Positions 1 through 7,740 of a stretch of DNA of 14,500 nucleotides are shown in pieces. Below the pieces are notes generated by a model. It worked only from the letters and a program-made list of their open reading frames with translations, searched no databases and was not told the origin of the DNA. The DNA is from E44-bin32 sp034430615 (GTDB lineage Bacteria; Chloroflexota; Anaerolineae; Anaerolineales; E44-bin32): contig DAOUEJ010000186.1 in assembly GCA_034430615.1 (NCBI GenBank), positions 1 through 14,500 on the forward strand. Reading direction: 5' to 3'. Within the stretch, counting starts at the first letter, position 1; each line of letters opens with the position of its first letter. The position numbers and the translations under genes were made by a program.

Positions 1-169
1 AGGTCGGATCGTAGCCACAATAAACCCGGAGGGGTACACCGGAGCGCTCAGAGGTGATCAGGCGCTCGCGGAGTTCATTTTCCATCGATTCCTTGATCTG
101 ATCATCACCATATTCGGCGCCCCGCATCAATATGGCTAGCTGGTCATCAACCCGTTGATCAGACTTCAT
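1..169 (-). CDS. tyrS: Tyrosyl-tRNA synthetase, N-terminal fragment (runs off left edge)
   Basis: The 56 codons inside the window read from ATG at 169 and end in LRVYCGYDPT, the first strand and loop of the class I Rossmann fold that precedes the HIGH motif in TyrRS (family consensus CGxDPTAxSLHxGH). The helical stretch before it resembles the N-terminus of TyrRS. The enzyme charges tRNATyr with tyrosine in the cytoplasm. The start is supported by an AGAGGA ribosome binding site (about 182-177) a few bases upstream. The gene is partial only because the window stops; nothing suggests it is broken. It has its own promoter and a long untranslated leader, so it is probably a separate transcript from the genes upstream. 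Another class I synthetase is conceivable, but the VYCGYDPT block favours TyrRS. Confidence 0.85.
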   Translation of the reverse strand, partial: MKSDQRVDDQLAILMRGAEYGDDQIKESMENELRERLITSERSGVPLRVYCGYDPT

Positions 170-205
170 CGGTCGTCCTCTTTGCTGGAATACGGCTCCC
201 CAGTG

Positions 206-294
206 CCTATCGTCAGTAACATCCTATCGTGCCGCTCATCTGACTTTCAAATCATCCAATCCAATTAGAGACTTTTCCATGGTATTACCTATCG
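206..294 (-). repeat. Three copies of CGATAGG in the tyrS leader
   Basis: The 7-mer CGATAGG occurs at 294-288, 229-223 and 212-206 on the minus strand, all within the predicted tyrS 5' UTR. The last two are 17 bp apart. I see no T-box core (GGTGG...CCGCGG) or intrinsic terminator in this leader. The repeats could be an operator or chance; no function is assigned. Apart from these and the promoter I see nothing else in the stretch 170-367. Confidence 0.35.
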
Positions 295-342
295 CCGCCA
301 GCAGCCTTCCCCTAATCGATGTCACCAGCGACCTACGCGCTG

Positions 343-371
343 ATCATAGCACAGCGTCAGACACGCGTCAC
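343..371 (-). promoter_or_regulatory. Promoter for tyrS
   Basis: On the minus strand a -35 box GTGACG (371-366, 4 of 6 to TTGACA) is followed after 17 bp by TATGAT (348-343), which is preceded by TGC, giving an extended -10. Transcription would begin near 336 and leave a leader of about 167 nt before the tyrS ATG. The -35 box contains the TGA stop of the upstream gene (370-368). The call rests on sequence match alone. Confidence 0.55.
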
Positions 372-946
372 GCAGGCGGTTGCAGGCTCCGGCTGCAAGT
401 CCACCCTTCCCTGTCTGCGGAGACTGCGGAGAGGTTTGCCAAACCCACGATCCCAGAAACCAGATCTTCTCCTCCAACCACACCCGTCTTGATAGAACTC
501 CCCCAACCCGTATTCAAGACCGTGCCCGTCTGGAAGCTGAAATTGGCGATTGAGCTCTCGACCAGCACCCGCCAACCGCTGCCGCGTGGATAAGCATGTA
601 TCCGGGTCAAGTCCTCCCAGCGAATCCAGCGATCCCGCAGTGGATTCTTATATCGCATACCCTCAGGCGAGAGATCAATGCGGGTTCTCCGTTCCATCCA
701 TGTACCGAAGCTGATCAAGATCGCTGCCAGGAAGAGGAGCACAAATATAACGAGCAGAGCAGTAAGCCGGATTTGCATGCTCCAGCGTAGATAGATCAAA
801 AGGGCAAGCAGCGCCATCGCAAGTGACCATGCCATGCGCTCACCTTGCCGGTCCATCGCGATCGGTGTAAATGTCTCCGAGTTGGAGATATGCCTGCCGA
901 TGAGCAGCCATTCGGGCGGGTTCATTGAAGCAGGCTTCTCTGACAT
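368..946 (-). CDS. Two-TM membrane protein with PH-like cytoplasmic domain
   Basis: This 192-aa protein has two hydrophobic segments, at about residues 38-54 (Ala/Leu rich) and 60-82, separated by a short loop with RWSMQIR. The remainder is soluble: a region beginning RTRIDLSPEGMRYKNP and continuing through WEDLTRIHAY resembles the strand-rich bacterial PH-like (bPH/DUF) domains that follow a TM pair in many small membrane proteins. I do not recognise a specific function, and no catalytic motif is visible. The start is uncertain. ATG at 946 has a poor ribosome binding site, and a second ATG at 925 (residue 8) is equally plausible. It lies 21 nt after ltaE, so it is probably the last gene of that operon. 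Its stop codon sits inside the -35 box of the tyrS promoter. Confidence 0.7.
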   Translation of the reverse strand: MSEKPASMNPPEWLLIGRHISNSETFTPIAMDRQGERMAWSLAMALLALLIYLRWSMQIRLTALLVIFVLLFLAAILISFGTWMERRTRIDLSPEGMRYKNPLRDRWIRWEDLTRIHAYPRGSGWRVLVESSIANFSFQTGTVLNTGWGSSIKTGVVGGEDLVSGIVGLANLSAVSADREGWTCSRSLQPPA

Positions 947-967
947 TACGCAGACACCGAAGAACGG

Positions 968-2020
968 TCATTTGACGGCCGCATGGAAAACCTCCCGGAA
1001 TGATTCCATAACATGCTCAAGAGCGCCATCATCGATATCGGCATGTAGAACGAGGCGAAAACGACCAGAGCGGGACGGTGACATGATCACATCCCGTTCT
1101 TCGAGCGAGGTGATGAGGGATTCACCGTCAAGTGGCGCCGCCTCTGTCAAGCGGAAGAAGAGCATGTTGGTTTGTGGATTAAGTGGCTCGAGCTCCACGC
1201 CAGGCAGCGTGGTCAGAACTCCCGCCAATGCTCGGGTCCGGGCGTGATCCTCGGCAATCCGTTCGACCATCGTCTCCAGTGCCACGATGCCCGCCGCAGC
1301 CAGAATGCCAGCCTGGCGCATGCCACCTCCGAGTAATTTGCGGATCCGGAGTGCGCTGGTGATAAAATCTTCATCGCCGCAAAGAACCGATCCGACCGGG
1401 GCACTCAAGCCTTTCGAAAGGCAAAAAGTGATCGAGTCGGCGGGTTGAGCGAGCGATGCGGCCGGGATCCCAAGGGCAACCGCAGCGTTGAATATGCGCG
1501 CACCGTCGATATGAAGTTGAATGTCGTTTGAATGAGCGAGATCAGCCACCTCACGCGTATATGGCTCTGTCAGCACGGTCCCGCCGCAGATATTGTGCGT
1601 ATTCTCCAGACAGATCAGCTTGGTGATGGGGTAATGGATGTTGTCCGGGCGTATCGCCGCTTGTAGGTCATCGAGGGCGATCGAACCATCCTGCTGGTTC
1701 GGTACTGCCATAGTGTGGACCCCACCCAACACTGATACGCCTCCCGCTTCGTTGATATACGTGTGCGATCGATCTCCGACGATGACCTCAGCCCCCCGAC
1801 CACAGTGAACGAGCACAGCGATTAAGTTACCCATCGTGCCGGATGGAACGAATAGACCAGCCTCCATTCCGACCATGCCGGCTGCCAGCGCCTCAAGACG
1901 ATTAACAGTGGGATCCTCCTTATAGACATCATCGCCAACCTCAGCCTGAGCCATTGCTGAACGCATGGCATCGGTTGGCAAGGTCACGGTATCTGAGCGT
2001 AGATCGATGCGGTTTTCCAC
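968..2020 (-). CDS. ltaE: Low-specificity L-threonine aldolase (PLP-dependent)
   Basis: This 350-aa protein covers the family's full usual length. It opens with IDLRSDTVTLPT, the signature of threonine aldolase/beta-eliminating lyase proteins. It contains SGTMGN (residues 60-65), DRSHTY with the PLP-stacking His86, LENTHN (138-143), HIDGAR with Asp172 and Arg175, and CLSKGLSAPVGS with the Schiff-base Lys203. The reaction is the reversible cleavage of L-threonine or L-allo-threonine to glycine and acetaldehyde. The start is GTG, chosen because AAGGAG lies 5-6 nt upstream. It follows rluD by 39 nt with no terminator-like hairpin between, so it is probably cotranscribed with ileS-lspA-rluD. Stereospecificity (L-threo or L-allo) cannot be read from the sequence. 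Confidence 0.92.
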   Translation of the reverse strand: MENRIDLRSDTVTLPTDAMRSAMAQAEVGDDVYKEDPTVNRLEALAAGMVGMEAGLFVPSGTMGNLIAVLVHCGRGAEVIVGDRSHTYINEAGGVSVLGGVHTMAVPNQQDGSIALDDLQAAIRPDNIHYPITKLICLENTHNICGGTVLTEPYTREVADLAHSNDIQLHIDGARIFNAAVALGIPAASLAQPADSITFCLSKGLSAPVGSVLCGDEDFITSALRIRKLLGGGMRQAGILAAAGIVALETMVERIAEDHARTRALAGVLTTLPGVELEPLNPQTNMLFFRLTEAAPLDGESLITSLEERDVIMSPSRSGRFRLVLHADIDDGALEHVMESFREVFHAAVK

Positions 2021-2059
2021 TTTATCTCCTTGATCTTTTCCAGCGGGAACGTTCCAGGT

Positions 2060-2992
2060 CTAGTCTTGCAATCCATCCCCCCTGAGTTGTGAGAGAACCT
2101 GCTCAAAATCATCTGGAAGAGGAGCCACAAAATGCTTATCCTGTGTGCCTCCCGGGAGCCTGATCTCCAGCCTGTGAGCATGGAGCATCTGGCGTGGAAA
2201 TCGATCAAGCGACTTACGCCTGCCATATACCCTATCGCCGGCAACCGGGCAGCCAAGAAACGCAAGGTGGACACGAATCTGATGGGTGCGGCCAGTCAAC
2301 GGTTCGACCTCAAGCAGCGCGTGCTCGTGAAAACGTTCGAGCACGAGATAGGACGAGATGGCGCTCCGGCCGCGACCTTCTGAAACAACGGCCATGCGTT
2401 TCCGATTCTTCACATCACGCCCAATCGCTGCCTCAACCCGCCCCCTCTGCGTAGGGGGAAATCCATCCGTCAGCGCAAGATAGGATTTGTGAACTTTCCG
2501 ATCTTTGAACTGCTCCTGCAGCCAACGATGAGCTTGATCGTCCTTGGCGAAGAGGATCAACCCAGAGGTGTCCTTATCCAGACGATGGACCACGCCCGGA
2601 CGCTGTGTGCCACCCACCCCGCGCAAATCAGTGGCATGACCTAGAACAGCATGTACCAGAGTTCCACTTGAGTGACCAACCGAGGGATGGACAACCACAC
2701 CGGCCGGCTTATTGATAACGAGCACACCCGAGTCTTCATAGATGATGTCGAGTGGAACGAGTTCGGGGATCAGCTCCGTTGGTTCAGGTGCGGGAATAGT
2801 GACCTGCAGTGCTTCTCCCCCTTCAAGCTTGAAGCCTGTTTTGGTCACTATGCGCCCGTCTACACGAACCCGCCCCTCCCGGATAAGATGCTGGAGGCGG
2901 TTTCGTGACATTTCCACGACCAAGGTAACCAGTAGCTGGTCCAGCCGGCCCCCGGGTGAAGGAACAGAAAACCGCAAGTGTCGGTCGTTCAC
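2060..2992 (-). CDS. rluD: RluD/RluC-type 23S rRNA pseudouridine synthase
   Basis: This 310-aa protein has an S4 RNA-binding domain at about residues 14-70 (RLDQLL, then VRVDGRIVTKTGFKLEGGE). The RluA-family catalytic domain follows: INKPAGVVVHPS (93-104), HRLDKDTSGL (136-145) with catalytic Asp139, and GRTHQIRVHL near residue 240. The family isomerises uridines in helix 69 (RluD) or nearby sites of 23S rRNA. The S4 plus catalytic layout and the HRLDKDTSG box fit RluD best, but RluC- or RluB-like specificity cannot be excluded. The start is GTG at 2992, overlapping the lspA stop by 4 bases (GTGA), which indicates translational coupling. The lspA-rluD order is conserved in many bacteria, usually with ileS upstream, as here. 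Confidence 0.92.
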   Translation of the reverse strand: MNDRHLRFSVPSPGGRLDQLLVTLVVEMSRNRLQHLIREGRVRVDGRIVTKTGFKLEGGEALQVTIPAPEPTELIPELVPLDIIYEDSGVLVINKPAGVVVHPSVGHSSGTLVHAVLGHATDLRGVGGTQRPGVVHRLDKDTSGLILFAKDDQAHRWLQEQFKDRKVHKSYLALTDGFPPTQRGRVEAAIGRDVKNRKRMAVVSEGRGRSAISSYLVLERFHEHALLEVEPLTGRTHQIRVHLAFLGCPVAGDRVYGRRKSLDRFPRQMLHAHRLEIRLPGGTQDKHFVAPLPDDFEQVLSQLRGDGLQD

Positions 2993-3531
2993 CCCATGTC
3001 CATGCCCGTATGTTCATGTTCCGCAGGCTCAAACGTGGGAGCTTCTTCGTCTGCGGCCCGCCGCGCATGACGTTCTTCGAGCCACATCACGGCAATCAGG
3101 ATGGCTGTCCCGATCGATATGCTCGAATCGGCAATATTGAAGACGGCAAAACGACCGACAGAAATGAAATCTGTCACCGTGCCGTGGATCAGGCGGGAGA
3201 TTAGATTTCCGAGAGCACCGGCCAGCTGCAGGCTCAAGGCCAGTCGCAGAGCCCGTTGTTCACGCGGGACGCTGGGATAGTAGTAAATGATTCCAATGGA
3301 TACGATCACCGCCACGATCGTGAAGATCATACTTCCGGAGGGGAACAGCCCGAAGGCTGCCCCCGTATTGTTGCTGTGCAAGATGCGAGCAAACGGGGCG
3401 AGCCAAGGAAATGGAGACCAGTATTCGCCTACCGCCAGGTTCGAACGGACAAGATACTTTGTCCATTGATCAAAGGCAACGACCCCCGCAGCAATGCCGA
3501 TCAGGCTGAGATAGTCCTTCAGTTTCGCCAA
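2989..3531 (-). CDS. lspA: Lipoprotein signal peptidase (signal peptidase II)
   Basis: This 180-aa polytopic inner-membrane protein has about four TM segments. Family motifs are present in order: FDQWTK (residues 20-25), NNTGAAFG (54-61), GALGNLISR (105-113), VTDFI with catalytic Asp121, and FNIADSSI with catalytic Asp135. LspA is the aspartyl protease that removes the signal peptide of prolipoproteins after diacylglyceryl transfer to the lipobox cysteine. After the last TM there is a short acidic, His-containing tail (about residues 152-180) that the core enzyme lacks. The start is TTG, chosen because AGGAGG stands 5 nt upstream; there is no ATG alternative nearby. The gene follows ileS by 63 nt and overlaps rluD by 4 bases, the classic ileS-lspA linkage. 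Confidence 0.95.
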   Translation of the reverse strand: MAKLKDYLSLIGIAAGVVAFDQWTKYLVRSNLAVGEYWSPFPWLAPFARILHSNNTGAAFGLFPSGSMIFTIVAVIVSIGIIYYYPSVPREQRALRLALSLQLAGALGNLISRLIHGTVTDFISVGRFAVFNIADSSISIGTAILIAVMWLEERHARRAADEEAPTFEPAEHEHTGMDMG

Positions 3532-3594
3532 ATGACCCTCCTGAGATTATCTATAGTATCGCACTCCTCTTCGATCAGGCTCCGGTTTGAAGAC

Positions 3595-6500
3595 TCATAT
3601 CACACCTGGGGTTTTTACCCTGCTCACCCCCATAAGGAGGTTCTCCCCATCGAATTCGTGCTCACTCAGTTCCTCGCCGCTCACCTCATCGCTTGAACGT
3701 AGCATAGTGGCAAGTGTTTCTCCCTTGATATATTTAGAAAATTGATCAATGGCCTGTGACAGCCTGGGTGAAGCGTTGAAGACGATCTCGATCTCATCAT
3801 CGACGTTGAAGTCAGCCTGTTTGCGCAGATCCTGTGCCCGGCGCACGAATTCCCGGGCCAGGCCTTCCAATTCAAGTTCTTCGGTCAGGTTCGTGAGCAG
3901 TGCCGCCAGGTACCCACCCTCCGTCGCTGCTGAAAACCCTTCTTGCGCCTCAACTCGCACCTCGATTTCATCAGGGAGGAGTTCGAGCTTTTCACCTTCC
4001 ATCTCGACGCTGAGCGATTCTCCGCGCAGGAGCGCTTCGGCAGCCGTCTCAGGATCGAACTGGGCGATCAGCGCCCGGAGCGCCGGGAAACGGGCACCGT
4101 ACTTTTGCCCGAGTTGTTTTGGCAGCGCTTTCAACGAATAGCGAACGGCTTCGGTTGCTGTATCAAGCAGCCTGACCCGCTTCACGTTGAGTTCCTCAGC
4201 CAGGAGCTCCTGGTAGGCCTCGACGATCTTGCGTTCCGCATGCGTGCTTACAGCAAAGGCAGCCTCAGACAGCGGTTGACGCAACTTGCGGTTGGCTTGA
4301 TTTCGGGCTGCATGACCCAGCGAAACGAGTTTCTGGATGAGGCCCATCTCTCTGAGCAGCTCAGTATTTACCTCTGTAGATGTTACTTGCGGCCAGTGAG
4401 TGTGATGAACACTCTCTTCAGCGTCTGGATCGACCTGACGGACTAGATTCTGATGCATGGTCTCCACGATGAAAGGCGTGAAAGGGGCCAGCAAGCGCGT
4501 CAGCGTTACCAGCATCTCATACAGGGTCGCGTATGCGGCATGCTTGTCTTGATCGGAGTCCTCATCCAGGCCGGCCTTTGCCCAGAATCGCCTGCGGCTT
4601 CTCCGCAGGTACCAATTGCTCAGGTCATCCAGGAAAGCTCCAAGCCGCTCTGTAGCTCGCTGTGGATCGTAGACCTCAAGATCCTGCGTAACCTCCTCGA
4701 TCGTTTCCTGCAGGCGCGCCCTGATCCAGCGATCTAGAGGGCTGAGCGTGATCGGTTTACTCGCGTCTGGCGACCAACCATCAAGATTTGCATAGGTTAT
4801 GAAGAAGGCGTACACGTTCCAGAGAGGAAGCAGGAATTGCCGCCGGGCTTCGTTCGCTCGCTGATAACCGAAGATCAGGTCTTTTTCCGGCTTATGATTG
4901 CAGAACAACCAGCGCATGACATCTACGCCCATCTCATCTGCAGCCTCGTTGAACTCGATCATGTTGCCCCAGGACTTGTGCATTGCGCGCCCGTCCTCGG
5001 CCAAGAGCGTGGCATAGGTGAAGACATTCTTGAAGGGTGCCCGTCGCACGAGGATCGTACTCATCGACAGCAGGCTGTAGAACCAATTCCGGAACTGCCC
5101 GGGGAAGGATTCGCTGATGAAATCAGCCGGGAACCAACGCTCCCAGTAAGCAGGATCGCTTTTATAGCGCAATGTGCTCATGGCGACGACCCCCGCATCA
5201 AGCCACGGATTCCCGACGTCAGGGATACGCTTTGTGACACTCCCACACTGACTGCAGGCGATTTTCACCGCGTCGATGAAAGGACGATGCGGTGAATGCC
5301 CATCGAAGATTTCCCAACCTTCGACGGCGCGTTCGCGCAGTTCTTCCCGGCTCCCGATGACGTCAAAATGGCCGCACTCACTGCACTCCCAGATCGGAAG
5401 CGCCAATCCGTAGTAGCGCTTCTTCGAGATCATCCAATCGTGCATGTTGCGCAGCCAATCCAGCTCACGCTCCATGCCAAAGGACGGGAACCAGATCGTG
5501 TCCTGACTGACGACCTCCATAATCTGGTAGCGCAGGTTCGCCGTTTTCTCCTCTTCACTGACCTCTTCCAACGGCTTGTCTAACTGCTCGCCCATCGAAA
5601 TAAACCATTCATCGACCAGGTGGAAGACCAATTCCTCGCCGCAACGCCAGCACACCGGGTAGCGGTGTTGATAATCCTTGATTCGGTATGCGAGCCCTTT
5701 CTTCTCTAGGTTCGAAAAAATGGGCTGTGCCACCTCGCGCACGCTCATCCCGCTCAACCAATCGAAGCCTGGCAGGAAGACCCCATCGCCATTGAGCGGC
5801 GCGATAACTGGAAGATTATATTGCTTGCTCAGCTGGAAGTCCTCGGCTCCGCAGCCCGGTGCGATATGAACGATCCCGGTGCCTTCATCCTCGCCAACCT
5901 CCTCCCACAGAAGGACGCGGTGGGCACCCGGTCCGCCCTTCTCGATCTGCATCGGCAGTTCATCGAACGGACCCGAATAGCGCCAGCCATCCATCTCACG
6001 CCCGCTTAGCTCAGACAGAACCTCGTATTCACCTTTCAGGACGCTGAGTGTGCCTTTACTCAGATAAAACGTTTCATCACCCTGTCGGACCCGCACATAC
6101 GTTAAATCAGGTCCGACTGCGGCGGCGATGTTGCTGGTCAGGGTCCAGGGAGTCGTCGTCCAGACGAGCAAGCTCTCACCCTCACGCTCAAGCAGCGGAA
6201 AACGAAGCGTGATACTTGGATGGGTCAGCTCCTGGTATCCCTCCGTCACGATCTCATGTTGGCTGAGTCCAGTCCCGCAGCGAATGCACCAAGGCATGAC
6301 ATCCCTTCCCTTGAAGATCCAACCACGTTCGAAGCAGGATTTCAGCGCCGACCAGATTGTGTAATTGTTTTCATCCGAGAATGTAAAGTAGGATCCACCC
6401 AATTCCGGCATGCCCAGGTGCCCAACAAGCCATTCAACGCTGCCCGTGACTTCTCCCAACGGACCTTCTAACGTGAGCTCTTGGGAGGGATCCTCTGCCA

Positions 6501-6969
6501 TTTTTTCTCGCAGCATCTCCAGCACTGTTGTATCGTTCCAGTCCATCCAATACCCAAGACGGATGCTCTGCTCGGTCTGAACCGCGGCGTACTTGAGCAC
6601 TTGCTGCTTGCAAATGTTGACGAAGCGATCTAGTCCGTAGGCTTCGATATCGCGCTTGTTATTAAAACCCAGCTCACGCTCAACATTCACCTCTACCCAT
6701 AGCCCCTGGCAATCAAACCCATTCTGGTAACGGGTTTGGAAGCCCTTCATCGCGGCAAAACGCTGGAATAGATCCTTATAGGTCCTTCCCCAACCATGGT
6801 GGACGCCCATCGGGTTATTTGCGGTGATGGGCCCATCAACAAAGGACCAGCGCGGACTGCTTGATCGGAGCTCGATCAGTTTCCGGAACGCCTGCGTATC
6901 CTCCCAGAACTTCAGGACCTCATGTTCCTGGTGGACAAAATCTACCTGTGTGGGGACTTCCTTAAACAT
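3595..6969 (-). CDS. ileS: Isoleucyl-tRNA synthetase, type 2-like, with altered HIGH and KMSKS motifs
   Basis: This 1124-aa class I synthetase charges tRNAIle. Visible blocks are the Rossmann fold with GVHHGWGRTYKD at residues 55-66, where HIGH normally stands; a CxxC pair in CIRCGTGLSQHE (228-239); the editing domain CP1 with TTTPWTLTSN (271-280) and GCGAEDF (372-378); CWRCG (440-444); DWMISKKRYYG (511-521); CSEC and CSQC pairs (529-532, 572-575); and AMHKSWGN (662-669) in place of KMSKS. The C-terminal half is the anticodon-binding region plus an extension of the kind seen in type 2 IleRS. Editing residues look intact, including Asp377. A stretch of roughly 40 residues (about 150-191) interrupts the usual WMDWDxSYYTxSDENNY block. 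The start at ATG 6969 has GAGGTG upstream. It lies 8 nt after alaX and behind an Ile T-box. Confidence 0.96.
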   Translation of the reverse strand: MFKEVPTQVDFVHQEHEVLKFWEDTQAFRKLIELRSSSPRWSFVDGPITANNPMGVHHGWGRTYKDLFQRFAAMKGFQTRYQNGFDCQGLWVEVNVERELGFNNKRDIEAYGLDRFVNICKQQVLKYAAVQTEQSIRLGYWMDWNDTTVLEMLREKMAEDPSQELTLEGPLGEVTGSVEWLVGHLGMPELGGSYFTFSDENNYTIWSALKSCFERGWIFKGRDVMPWCIRCGTGLSQHEIVTEGYQELTHPSITLRFPLLEREGESLLVWTTTPWTLTSNIAAAVGPDLTYVRVRQGDETFYLSKGTLSVLKGEYEVLSELSGREMDGWRYSGPFDELPMQIEKGGPGAHRVLLWEEVGEDEGTGIVHIAPGCGAEDFQLSKQYNLPVIAPLNGDGVFLPGFDWLSGMSVREVAQPIFSNLEKKGLAYRIKDYQHRYPVCWRCGEELVFHLVDEWFISMGEQLDKPLEEVSEEEKTANLRYQIMEVVSQDTIWFPSFGMERELDWLRNMHDWMISKKRYYGLALPIWECSECGHFDVIGSREELRERAVEGWEIFDGHSPHRPFIDAVKIACSQCGSVTKRIPDVGNPWLDAGVVAMSTLRYKSDPAYWERWFPADFISESFPGQFRNWFYSLLSMSTILVRRAPFKNVFTYATLLAEDGRAMHKSWGNMIEFNEAADEMGVDVMRWLFCNHKPEKDLIFGYQRANEARRQFLLPLWNVYAFFITYANLDGWSPDASKPITLSPLDRWIRARLQETIEEVTQDLEVYDPQRATERLGAFLDDLSNWYLRRSRRRFWAKAGLDEDSDQDKHAAYATLYEMLVTLTRLLAPFTPFIVETMHQNLVRQVDPDAEESVHHTHWPQVTSTEVNTELLREMGLIQKLVSLGHAARNQANRKLRQPLSEAAFAVSTHAERKIVEAYQELLAEELNVKRVRLLDTATEAVRYSLKALPKQLGQKYGARFPALRALIAQFDPETAAEALLRGESLSVEMEGEKLELLPDEIEVRVEAQEGFSAATEGGYLAALLTNLTEELELEGLAREFVRRAQDLRKQADFNVDDEIEIVFNASPRLSQAIDQFSKYIKGETLATMLRSSDEVSGEELSEHEFDGENLLMGVSRVKTPGVI

Positions 6970-6977
6970 AATTCACC

Positions 6978-7688
6978 TCAAGCCTCGAGCTCTACAACCA
7001 GACGTTTATTGATCGCACCCTTGCTCTTGTAATCGGTGATGCGAATCGGGCCTACCTCTCGCGTGTTGGCAACATGAGTCCCGCCATCCGCTTGTAGATC
7101 CAACCCTACGATCTCCACGACCCGCACTTGCTCGATGCCCGCAGGGAGCAGGTTGATCTTGGTCCGGATCAGATCGGGGATCTCGAATGCCTCTTCCCTG
7201 GGAAGAATTCTGGTCGATACATCTCTGGCAGCCTCGACTTCTATATTGATCCTCGATTCGATCTCAGCGACCAGTTCCTTCGTCATCGACTCGAATTCAA
7301 AGTCCATTCTGCCGCGCAATGGCTCCATGTTTCCGCCGGTGACACTTGCGCCATAATCTCGCCAGATGACACCGCACAGGATATGCATAGCGGTATGAAC
7401 CCGCATAAGTTGGTAACGCCTTTCCCAATCTAGAATCCCTTCAACTTGCGCCCCGCTTTGGGGCGGTGATCCTTCAACCTGGTGCCAGATCTCTCCCTCT
7501 GCCCTGCGGACTCGCTCAACATGCCATATCTGTTCAGCGAAGCGCAGTTCTCCGCTATCCCACGGCTGCCCGCCGCCGCCCGGATAAAACGCGGTTCGGT
7601 CTAGAGCGACACCGTGCTCGGATACCTCGGTGATCATCGCCTGAAACTCACGCAGGTAAGAATCGTGATGGAAAAGTTCGGCTGTCAT
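6978..7688 (-). CDS. alaX: AlaX-type alanyl-tRNA editing protein (trans-editing deacylase)
   Basis: This 236-aa protein is homologous to the editing domain of AlaRS without the synthetase. It has FYPGGGGQPWDSG (residues 34-46), the glycine-rich loop found in the AlaX-M/L forms; HTAMH (98-102), the HxxxH zinc site; and ADGGTHVANTREVG (200-213), the C-terminal metal/substrate motif. Canonical AlaRS and AlaX have CGGTH; here Cys is replaced by Asp201, while His205 is kept. The length matches AlaX-M. The family hydrolyses Ser-tRNAAla and sometimes Gly-tRNAAla. The start at ATG 7688 follows GGAGG by 7 nt. The gene sits first in an operon led by an isoleucine-specific T-box, directly before ileS, which is not where an Ala-specific factor would be expected. 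A GGC-TTCG-GCC hairpin (7730-7717) lies between the leader terminator and the ribosome binding site. Confidence 0.92.
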   Translation of the reverse strand: MTAELFHHDSYLREFQAMITEVSEHGVALDRTAFYPGGGGQPWDSGELRFAEQIWHVERVRRAEGEIWHQVEGSPPQSGAQVEGILDWERRYQLMRVHTAMHILCGVIWRDYGASVTGGNMEPLRGRMDFEFESMTKELVAEIESRINIEVEAARDVSTRILPREEAFEIPDLIRTKINLLPAGIEQVRVVEIVGLDLQADGGTHVANTREVGPIRITDYKSKGAINKRLVVELEA

Positions 7689-7740
7689 TTACTTGCCTCC
7701 TCTAGGGTCGTCGCGACCGGCCGAAGCCGGGTTCCAGAGA

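Noticed and set aside
170..336. T-box in the tyrS leader
   Set aside because: No GGTGG...CCGCGG core, specifier loop or terminator hairpin with T-run is present.
279..593. Plus-strand open frame of 104 codons over the tyrS leader and PH-like gene
   Set aside because: It has no ribosome binding site, lies mostly antisense to a better gene, and shows no recognisable domain. The other long plus-strand frames opposite ileS, ltaE and the propeller gene were rejected for the same reasons.
2046..2055. Palindrome GGAACGTTCC between rluD and ltaE, considered as an SOS (LexA) site
   Set aside because: It lacks the 4-base spacing of the GAAC-N4-GTTC box and lies inside an operon next to non-SOS genes.
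3532..3594. Terminator or promoter between ileS and lspA
   Set aside because: No hairpin plus T-run was found, and the AT-rich TATAGATAAT has no -35 partner at proper spacing.
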